DNA of 38,370 nt, from NCBI GenBank assembly GCA_904419035.1, contig CAJFQL010000018.1, positions 1 through 38,370 on the forward strand, given 5' to 3'. Under the pieces are notes generated by a model. That model worked only from the letters and a program-made list of their open reading frames with translations. It made no database searches and had not been told where the DNA came from. Source of the stretch: Heritagella caecorum. Its GTDB lineage: Bacteria > Bacillota > Clostridia > Oscillospirales > Acutalibacteraceae. Positions 32,440-38,370 of this stretch are shown here, piece after piece. The translations under genes and the position numbers were made by a program. Position 1 is the stretch's first letter. Each line of letters starts with the position of its first letter.

Positions 32440-33834
32440 ATGAACCGAACTGAAATTGCGGCCCTGTATGCCGACGCTTCCGCTTTTGGTGGGAAGACGG
32501 TCACCGTGTGCGGATGGGTGCGTTCCATCCGTGACAGCAAGGCACTGGGCTTTATCGACCTGAACGACGGCAGCTGCTTTAAAGGCGTGCAGATCGTGTT
32601 TGAAGACAGCAAAGTGGAAAATTTCCACGAAATCACCCGGCAGAATGTAGGCTGTGCCCTGCGGGTTACCGGGGAATTGCTGCTCACGCCCCAGGCAAAG
32701 CAGCCCTTTGAAATCCATGCCCAGAAAATCGAAGTGGAAGGCGCTTCCACCCCCGATTATCCCCTGCAGAAAAAACGCCACACCATGGAATATTTGCGCA
32801 CCATCGCCCATCTGCGCCCGCGTACCAATACGTTCAGCGCGGCGTTCCGGGTGCGTTCGGCGGCGGCCTTTGCCATTCACCGCTTTTTCCAGGAAAAGGG
32901 CTTTGTGTATGTCCACACGCCCCTGATCACCGGCAGTGACTGCGAAGGCGCCGGGGAAATGTTCCGCGTCACCACCCTGGACCCCGAAAATCCGCCCCGC
33001 ACCGAAGACGGCAAAGTGGATTATAAGCAGGATTTTTTCCAAAAGCCCACGTCGCTGACCGTGTCCGGCCAGCTGGAAGCCGAATGCATGGCCATGGCCT
33101 TTGGCAAAGTGTATACCTTTGGGCCCACGTTCCGTGCCGAAAAATCGTACACCCAGCGCCACGCGGCGGAATTCTGGATGATCGAACCGGAAATGGCGTT
33201 TTGCGATTTGCAGGAAGACATGCAGGTAGCCAAAGAGATGATCCAGTACGTGATCCGGTACGTCATGGACACCTGCCCGCAGGATTTGCAGTTCTTTAAC
33301 CAGTTTGTGGACAAGGGCCTGCTGCAGCGGCTCGAACATGTGGCCACCAGCGATTTTGCCCAGGTCACGTATACGGAAGCGGTCGATATTTTGCAGAAGA
33401 ACAACGATAAGTTCGAATACAAGGTATCCTGGGGCAGCGACTTGCAGACGGAACACGAAAAATACCTCACCGAACAGGTATTTGGCAAGCCCGTGTTTGT
33501 CACCGATTACCCCAAAGAGATCAAAGCCTTCTATATGCGGCAGAACGACGACGGCAAAACCGTGGCGGCCGTGGATATGCTGGTGCCCGGCATTGGCGAA
33601 ATTATCGGCGGCAGCCAGCGTGAGGAGCGGCTGGATGTGCTCACGGCCCGCATGGAAGAACTGGGGCTCAACCAGGAAGATTACTGGTGGTACCTGGATC
33701 TGCGGCGGTATGGCGGTACCAAACACGCCGGGTTCGGCCTTGGCTTTGAACGGCTGATCATGTATTTGACCGGCATTGCCAACATTCGCGACGTGCTGCC
33801 CTTCCCGCGTACCACGGGCACGGCGGAGTTTTAA
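32440..33834 (+). CDS. asnS: Asparaginyl-tRNA synthetase
   Basis: This 464-residue class II synthetase charges tRNA-Asn. The N-terminal anticodon-binding OB fold shows VTVCGWVRSIRDSKALGFI. The catalytic part has FRAEKSYTQRHAAEFWMIEPE (motif 2) and GFGLGFERLIMYLTG (motif 3), and the length fits AsnS. I start at the ATG at 32440, eight bases after GAAGGAG; an ATG six bases earlier is too close. It is the first gene of an operon with larE, whose ATG follows four bases after its stop. Confidence 0.95.
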   Translation: MNRTEIAALYADASAFGGKTVTVCGWVRSIRDSKALGFIDLNDGSCFKGVQIVFEDSKVENFHEITRQNVGCALRVTGELLLTPQAKQPFEIHAQKIEVEGASTPDYPLQKKRHTMEYLRTIAHLRPRTNTFSAAFRVRSAAAFAIHRFFQEKGFVYVHTPLITGSDCEGAGEMFRVTTLDPENPPRTEDGKVDYKQDFFQKPTSLTVSGQLEAECMAMAFGKVYTFGPTFRAEKSYTQRHAAEFWMIEPEMAFCDLQEDMQVAKEMIQYVIRYVMDTCPQDLQFFNQFVDKGLLQRLEHVATSDFAQVTYTEAVDILQKNNDKFEYKVSWGSDLQTEHEKYLTEQVFGKPVFVTDYPKEIKAFYMRQNDDGKTVAAVDMLVPGIGEIIGGSQREERLDVLTARMEELGLNQEDYWWYLDLRRYGGTKHAGFGLGFERLIMYLTGIANIRDVLPFPRTTGTAEF

Positions 33835-33837
33835 GCG

Positions 33838-34668
33838 ATGAGCCGCGAGTGGGACTCGTTACGGGAAGCGCTGCGCCCTTTGTGTGAAAAGGGGCTGTGC
33901 CTCGCCTTTTCCGGCGGGGTCGACAGTGCGGTGGTCTTGGCGGCGGCGGTTTCGCTGCATCCGGTTAAACCAGTGGAAGCCGTCCTGTTTGCCACCCAGT
34001 TGCACCCGGCCGCCGAAGAGAGCGAAGCGCGGAAACTGTGTGAGGAACTGCACACACCGCTGACCGTCTTACACATCGATGAATTTGCCGATCCGGCGAT
34101 TATGCAAAACCCGCCGGACCGGTGTTATCACTGTAAAAAACGGTTATTTAAAACCCTGTGGGAGAGGGCCCGTGCCATCGGGTACGGGGCCTGTGCCGAC
34201 GGGACCAATGCCGACGATAGGCTTACCTACCGGCCGGGCTTGCGGGCGCTGCAGGAGCTTTCCATCGAAAGCCCCTTACTGCAGTGCGGCTTTCACAAAG
34301 CCCAGGTGCGGGCCCTGGCGGCTGAACAGGGGCTTTCCGTGCAGAAAAAGCCCAGCACGCCTTGTTTAGCGACCCGGCTGCCCTATGGGACGCCCATTAC
34401 CCGGGAGGCGCTGCAAAAAATCGAGCAGGGGGAAACCTGGTTAAAAGAAAACGGATTCCCCGGCGGGCGCGTGCGGCTGCATGGGGATGTGGCCCGCATT
34501 GAGGTGCCGCCGGAGGATTTGCCGCGCTTTTTTGCGCTGCGGGATAGGGTGGTACCGGCGTTTAAGCAAATGGGCTTTTGGTATGTGACGCTGGATCTGG
34601 AAGGGTTCCGGTCCGGCAGTATGGATGAACCGCTGGGGCTGAAGGCTCCGGGGGAAAACCGGCGCTAA
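33838..34668 (+). CDS. larE: LarE, sacrificial sulfur transferase of NPN cofactor synthesis
   Basis: This 276-residue PP-loop enzyme has SGGVDS at 25-30 (ATP site), CYHCK (Cys96, Cys99) and KPSTPCLATRLPYG with Cys176, matching the sacrificial cysteine known in Lactiplantibacillus plantarum LarE. LarE adds sulfur to the nickel-pincer nucleotide precursor. It starts at the ATG at 33838, three bases after asnS ends. It is followed by larB and larC, and the set should make the nickel-pincer cofactor used by lactate racemase-type enzymes. Confidence 0.92.
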   Translation: MSREWDSLREALRPLCEKGLCLAFSGGVDSAVVLAAAVSLHPVKPVEAVLFATQLHPAAEESEARKLCEELHTPLTVLHIDEFADPAIMQNPPDRCYHCKKRLFKTLWERARAIGYGACADGTNADDRLTYRPGLRALQELSIESPLLQCGFHKAQVRALAAEQGLSVQKKPSTPCLATRLPYGTPITREALQKIEQGETWLKENGFPGGRVRLHGDVARIEVPPEDLPRFFALRDRVVPAFKQMGFWYVTLDLEGFRSGSMDEPLGLKAPGENRR

Positions 34669-34695
34669 GCCGGCCGGAAAGGAGACGATCGACCC

Positions 34696-35466
34696 GTGAA
34701 AACCGAAGAGCTGCTGCGGGCTGTACAGGCGGGGGACTGTTCGGTGGAACAAGCCATGGAACAGCTCAAAACCCTGCCGTATGAAAATATGGGGTATGCC
34801 CGGCTGGATCATCACCGGGCCCTGCGCACCGGGTTCCCGGAGGTGATTTTCAGCCAGGGTAAAACCGTATCCCATATGGCCGAAATTTTTCAGCATTTGT
34901 ATGAACGCAGCGGAACGGTACTGGCCACCCGTGCCAGTAGGGAGCAATATGAAGCAGCCCGGGCGCTGGTGCCCGAGGCCGTGTATAACGACATGGCCCG
35001 CACGGTCACCGTGGGCATGAAACCCGAAAGCGAACGCCCCGGGCTGATTGCCGTGTGTACCGGCGGCACGGCCGACATTCCCGTGGCGGAAGAAGCGGCG
35101 GTTACCGCCGAAATGTGCGGCGCAAAAGCGCTGCGGATTTTCGATATCGGCGTTTCGGGGCTGCACCGGCTGCTGTCGGCGCTGCCCGACATTCGCCATG
35201 CCAATGCCATTGTAGCGGTGGCCGGTATGGAAGGAGCGCTGGCGTCGGTATTGGCCGGTCAGGTGGATAAACCCGTCATCGCCGTTCCCACCAGTGTGGG
35301 GTACGGCGCGAATTTTGGTGGGTTGTCGGCGTTGCTCACCATGGTGAATTCCTGCGCGGCGGGGATCAGCGTGGTGAATATCGACAACGGGTTTGGCGGC
35401 GGCTATCAGGCCGCCCAGATTAACCGGCTGGTTACAAACGCGGCCAACAAGGAGGAGCATCAGTGA
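34696..35466 (+). CDS. larB: LarB, nicotinic acid adenine dinucleotide carboxylase/hydrolase
   Basis: This 256-residue protein resembles AIR carboxylase (PurE-like) in its C-terminal half: TGGTADIPVAEEAAVTAEM, then GMEGALASVLAGQV and PTSVGYGANFGGLSALLTM. In known NPN synthesis LarB carboxylates the pyridinium ring of NaAD and cleaves it. It starts at a GTG (34696) after AAAGGAGA, 27 bases after larE, and its TGA stop overlaps the larC GTG start. Confidence 0.93.
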   Translation: MKTEELLRAVQAGDCSVEQAMEQLKTLPYENMGYARLDHHRALRTGFPEVIFSQGKTVSHMAEIFQHLYERSGTVLATRASREQYEAARALVPEAVYNDMARTVTVGMKPESERPGLIAVCTGGTADIPVAEEAAVTAEMCGAKALRIFDIGVSGLHRLLSALPDIRHANAIVAVAGMEGALASVLAGQVDKPVIAVPTSVGYGANFGGLSALLTMVNSCAAGISVVNIDNGFGGGYQAAQINRLVTNAANKEEHQ

Positions 35467-36743
35467 AAACCCTATATTTGGAATGTTATTCCGGCATCAG
35501 CGGCGACATGACGGTGGCCGCACTGCTGGATTTGGGCGCCAGCGAAGACGTGCTGCGCCATGCGCTGGAAAGTTTACAGGTGCCGGGATATACCCTGCAG
35601 ATTAGCCGGGTGAATAAAATGGGCGTGATGGCGGCAGATTTTGATGTGCAGCTGGACGAAATGGGGGATGGGCACAGCCATCCGCATGACCACGATCATG
35701 ATCACAGCGATGACCATGACCATGAGCCCCATCATCACCACCATCACCATCATGACCACGGCCATCTCCATGTACACCGGGGCCTGCCGGAAATCCTGGA
35801 AATTCTGGCGCACGGGGATTTGACGCCCCGCGCCAGACAAATGGCGGAAAAAGTCTTCCGGGTCCTGGCGGAAGCGGAGGGAACCGTGCACGGCCTGCCG
35901 CCCGAAGAAGTACACTTCCACGAAGTGGGCGCGGTGGACTCCATTGTGGATATTGTGGGAGCCTGTGTGTGTCTCGATAACCTGGGCATCGACGAAATTT
36001 ACCACAGCCAGGTGTATGAGGGAACCGGGTGGGTGAACTGCGCCCACGGGCGTATGCCGGTTCCGGCCCCGGCCGTAATGCAGCTGGCCCGTTTGGGCGG
36101 TTTTCCGCTGCGGATTACCGAAGCCCCCGGCGAAATGGTGACGCCTACCGGCGCCGCGATTTTGACGGCCCTGGCCCGGCACGAAAAGCCCGGCCCCTTT
36201 ACGGTGCAGAAAATCGGTGTAGGCGCCGGGAAAAAAGATTTTGCCCACGCCAACATCCTGCGTGCCATGCTGATTGAACCCCAAATGGGCGAATCGGACA
36301 TACCGGACGAAGTGGTGGAAATGACCAGCCATATTGACGACGCCACCGGGGAAGAACTGGCGCTGTGCCGGGAGCATTTGCTGCAAAACGGTGCGTTGGA
36401 TGCGGCATTTTTGCCCCTGTACATGAAAAAAGGCCGCCCGGCCTGGCAGTTTACCGTTTTGTGCCGCCCGGGGCAGGAAAAGGGGATGGCCCGTCAGCTG
36501 TTTTTGGATACCACAGCCATCGGGGTGCGGTATGAAACCAAAAAGCGGTTTGTGATGGAACGGCACAATCATAACGTGGCAACGCCCTATGGCGATGTGA
36601 TGGTGAAAGTATGCCGGTTTGGCGATGTGACGAAAGTCTATGCGGAATATGAATCGGCAAAGGCAGCAGCCGAAAAGGCCGGTGTCCCTCTGCGGGATGT
36701 GATGCAAATAGCGGTGCAGGCCTGGAACGAAAACCAAAACTGA
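35463..36743 (+). CDS. larC: LarC, nickel insertion protein
   Basis: This 426-residue protein is full-length LarC in one frame; in L. plantarum LarC1 and LarC2 are joined by programmed frameshifting. The N-terminus YLECYSGISGDMTVAALLDL is typical, and VHFHEVGAVDSIVDIVGA and GEMVTPTGAAILTAL are conserved. Residues 71-105 hold 20 His in 35 positions, a likely nickel store. LarC puts nickel into the pincer nucleotide. GTG start overlaps the larB stop (GTGA). No larA or nickel transporter follows within the window. Confidence 0.93.
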   Translation: MKTLYLECYSGISGDMTVAALLDLGASEDVLRHALESLQVPGYTLQISRVNKMGVMAADFDVQLDEMGDGHSHPHDHDHDHSDDHDHEPHHHHHHHHDHGHLHVHRGLPEILEILAHGDLTPRARQMAEKVFRVLAEAEGTVHGLPPEEVHFHEVGAVDSIVDIVGACVCLDNLGIDEIYHSQVYEGTGWVNCAHGRMPVPAPAVMQLARLGGFPLRITEAPGEMVTPTGAAILTALARHEKPGPFTVQKIGVGAGKKDFAHANILRAMLIEPQMGESDIPDEVVEMTSHIDDATGEELALCREHLLQNGALDAAFLPLYMKKGRPAWQFTVLCRPGQEKGMARQLFLDTTAIGVRYETKKRFVMERHNHNVATPYGDVMVKVCRFGDVTKVYAEYESAKAAAEKAGVPLRDVMQIAVQAWNENQN

Positions 36744-36801
36744 AAAAACGGGAGGCCGGTGGGGCAATCAGCCCAAAAAATTCATATACGGGAATTTTTT
36801 C

Positions 36802-36831
36802 TTGTCAAAAAAGCGGATTTTTGCATAGAAT
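36802..36831 (+). promoter_or_regulatory. Possible promoter of the aminotransferase gene
   Basis: TTGTCA (36802-36807) and TAGAAT (36826-36831) are 18 bases apart. A leader of about 95 bases follows. I find no clear terminator after larC in 36744-36801. Confidence 0.5.
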
Positions 36832-36933
36832 AATGGGAAAACTTGCATTTTTCTCCCTCTGCGCGTAAAATATCATAGGAATAATGAAAGAAATGTTTTG
36901 CGGAATTTCAAAAATCCCGCTATAAGGAGATTG

Positions 36934-38211
36934 ATGACAATGACCGGTTCCGTTGCGAACAAGGAAACCCTTTTGCAGAAAAAGCAGGAATTGCAGCGCG
37001 CCTATGAAGCGTTCAAGGCCCAAGGTCTTTCCCTGAATATGGCCCGCGGTAAACCCAGCGTGGAGCAGATCCGTCTTTCCGATGCCATGCAGAATATGAC
37101 GTTTACGGAAGAAGATTATTTTGTAAACGGCAACGATATCCGCAGCTACGGCATGCTGGAAGGGCTGCCCCAGGCGCGTAAGCTGTTCAGCGATCTGCTG
37201 GGTGTTCCGGCGGAAAACGTGCTGATTGGCACCAACAGCAGCCTGAACCTGATGTTTGACGCCGTTGCCATGGGGTATACGAAAGGGTTTTCCGGCTGTG
37301 AACCCTGGTGCCGCCAGGAAAATGTCACGTTCCTGTGCCCGGTGCCCGGTTATGACCGGCACTTTGCCATTACGGAATATTTTGGCCTGAACATGGTTAA
37401 TATCCCTATGACAGAGGATGGGCCCGACATGGATCAGGTCGAAGAACTGGTGAAAAACCCCTGCGTCAAGGGGATTTGGTGTGTGCCTAAATATGCAAAC
37501 CCCGACGGCACCACGTATAGCGACGAAACCGTGCGCCGTATGGCGGCCCTGTCGCCCGCGGCCAAAGATTTCCGCATTTACTGGGACAATGCCTATGCGG
37601 TGCATGACCTGTATGACGAAACCACGCCGCTTTTGAACCTGTACGAAGAATGCCAGAAAGCCGGACATCCGGAAATGCCGCTGATCTTTTCGTCCTTTGC
37701 CAAGGTGGTATATCCCAGCAGCAGCATTTCGGCAGTGGCAGCCGGTCCCCAGACCTTCAAAGCCCTTTTGGATGCCGCTTCGTACCAGATGATTGGCCGG
37801 GATAAAGTCAACCAACTGCGCTGCGTACGCTTTTTCGGCGATGCCGACGGGGTAAAAGCCCATATGAAAAAACATGCAGCCCTGCTGCGTCCGAAATTTG
37901 AAGCGATTTTGGCGATCCTGGACGAAGAACTGGGCGGGAAGAACGTGGCCCGCTGGAGCCGTCCCCGCGGTGGCTATTTTATCAGTGTGGACGTTATGCC
38001 CGGTTGCGCCAAACGGGTGGTGGAACTGTGCCGCCAGGGCGGTGTGACGCTGACCGGGGCCGGAGCGACGTTCCCGTTCCACAAGGATCCCGCAGACAGC
38101 AATATCCGCATTGCCCCGTCGCTGCCGCCGGTGGAAGAACTGGTCAAAGCGATGGAACTATTCTGCATTTGTGTGCAGCTGGCAGCGGTGGAAAAAGAGC
38201 TTTCGGAATAA
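36934..38211 (+). CDS. Aspartate-type aminotransferase (PF12897-like)
   Basis: This 425-residue fold-type I aminotransferase belongs to the long Asp aminotransferase group related to Aminotran_MocR: LNMARGKPSVEQIRLSD near the start, the CPVPGYDRHFAI segment, CVPKYANPDGTTYSDE, YWDNAYAVHDL, and SSFAKVVYPSSSIS with the cofactor Lys. SRPRGGYFISVDVMPG lies near the end. It likely moves amino groups between aspartate or alanine and 2-oxoacids. ATG at 36934 lies four bases after AAGGAG; ATG at 36940 is an equal alternative. It appears to be a single-gene transcript. Confidence 0.88.
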   Translation: MTMTGSVANKETLLQKKQELQRAYEAFKAQGLSLNMARGKPSVEQIRLSDAMQNMTFTEEDYFVNGNDIRSYGMLEGLPQARKLFSDLLGVPAENVLIGTNSSLNLMFDAVAMGYTKGFSGCEPWCRQENVTFLCPVPGYDRHFAITEYFGLNMVNIPMTEDGPDMDQVEELVKNPCVKGIWCVPKYANPDGTTYSDETVRRMAALSPAAKDFRIYWDNAYAVHDLYDETTPLLNLYEECQKAGHPEMPLIFSSFAKVVYPSSSISAVAAGPQTFKALLDAASYQMIGRDKVNQLRCVRFFGDADGVKAHMKKHAALLRPKFEAILAILDEELGGKNVARWSRPRGGYFISVDVMPGCAKRVVELCRQGGVTLTGAGATFPFHKDPADSNIRIAPSLPPVEELVKAMELFCICVQLAAVEKELSE

Positions 38212-38249
38212 CCGTTCCTTTCCTATTATAAATATGTAAGGCAATGCAT

Positions 38250-38269
38250 AAAAAAACAGCCCGTAACGG
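38250..38269 (+). terminator. Possible left arm of a terminator cut by an insertion
   Basis: About 40 bases after the aminotransferase stop, A7CAGCCCG begins a pattern seen at other terminators here (for example 22907), but the expected CGGGCTG-T-run arm is missing; IS3-type sequence begins at about 38274. Confidence 0.35.
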
Positions 38270-38273
38270 CCAT

Positions 38274-38370
38274 TGAAGTGACCCCAAAAAGTTAGACAAT
38301 ATTTGAAGGCAAAAATTATTTAAGCAGCCGAAAGGGCTTGTTGTCTGTGAATTGCAGGCGGCAGGCCCTT
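38274..38370 (-). mobile_element. End of an IS3-family insertion sequence, partial
   Basis: TGAAGTGACCCCAAAAAGTT starting at 38274 is the kind of terminal inverted repeat found at IS3-family ends. It is followed inward by the 3' end of a leftward transposase gene. The element runs off the window. Confidence 0.75.
38320..38370 (-). CDS. IS3-family transposase OrfB, C-terminal fragment (partial)
   Basis: The 16 codons visible (KGLPPAIHRQQALSAA then stop at 38320-38322) match the typical last residues of IS3-group OrfB integrase-type transposases (a K-G-L-x-P segment before the end). The rest is beyond the window edge. Its stop lies 46 bases inside the terminal repeat, the usual layout. Confidence 0.7.
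   Translation of the reverse strand, partial: KGLPPAIHRQQALSAA

Noticed and set aside
32242..33726. A 494-codon open frame on the minus strand opposite asnS
   Set aside because: Same kind of antisense shadow; it has no family resemblance and overlaps tRNA and promoter signals.
35690..35780. CAT/CAC-rich tract read as a DNA repeat element
   Set aside because: It is the in-frame His-rich segment of LarC, with mixed His codons, not a mobile or CRISPR repeat.
1..38370. CRISPR array, phage or toxin-antitoxin genes
   Set aside because: No spaced direct repeats, phage structural genes or toxin-antitoxin pairs were seen.

Overview
The window looks like a chromosomal contig from a Gram-positive anaerobe of the Clostridia, most likely an Oscillospiraceae/Ruminococcaceae-type gut bacterium. 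The reasons are the moderately GC-rich genes with AGGAGG-type ribosome binding sites, sigma-A promoters close to TTGACA-17-TATAAT, the spore-maturation pair spmA/spmB, the rpsF-ssb-rpsR order, a clostridial-type cellobiose phosphorylase, a two-domain polyphosphate:AMP phosphotransferase, and a feoA-feoA-feoB-FeoB-associated-protein operon. Species cannot be named from the sequence alone. The right end (about 38274 onward) runs into an IS3-family element, which probably explains why the contig stops there.

Layout. 129-3916: a small cupin gene, then divergently a ferrous-iron uptake operon (feoA, feoA, feoB, small Cys-rich membrane protein) behind a strong promoter and three evenly spaced TTAG/CTAA inverted repeats that look like operators for a metal-dependent DtxR/MntR-type repressor. 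3955-10055: a damaged metabolic cluster. It holds a possible membrane-protein remnant, a class III aminotransferase and a D-2-hydroxyacid dehydrogenase that have both lost their N-terminal part and meet head to head, an intact amidohydrolase, a HisC-like aminotransferase broken by a frameshift, an M20 carbamoylase-type hydrolase, and a divergent uracil phosphoribosyltransferase homologue. Together these suggest breakdown or salvage of a cyclic ureide or pyrimidine-like compound, now decaying or misassembled. 10182-14264: tRNA-Leu(UAA), a PadR regulator with candidate operators, spmA-spmB, an MFS transporter and a HAD phosphatase. 14392-18695: cellobiose phosphorylase and, divergently, the polyphosphate:AMP phosphotransferase. 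18791-22899: a histidine phosphatase, a large repeat-rich (GLUG-like) lipoprotein and a beta-lactamase-fold serine hydrolase.

22957-27626: housekeeping genes: rpsR, ssb, rpsF (one operon read leftward), galU with a zinc-ribbon membrane protein, and prfB. 27685-32026: a glycan assembly operon (flippase, two glycosyltransferases, HAD phosphatase) with 4-base overlaps. 32136-32222: tRNA-Ser(GGA). 32440-36743: asnS followed by larE-larB-larC, the genes for the nickel-pincer nucleotide cofactor, with no larA in view. 36934-38211: an aspartate-type aminotransferase, followed by what may be half of a terminator cut by the IS3-family insertion.

The items most worth a second look are the head-to-head truncation at about 4953-4973, the unusual UPRT-like/amidohydrolase cluster, the triple iron-type operator, the PadR operator set, and the rpsF promoter whose perfect -35 lies inside the galU terminator stem.
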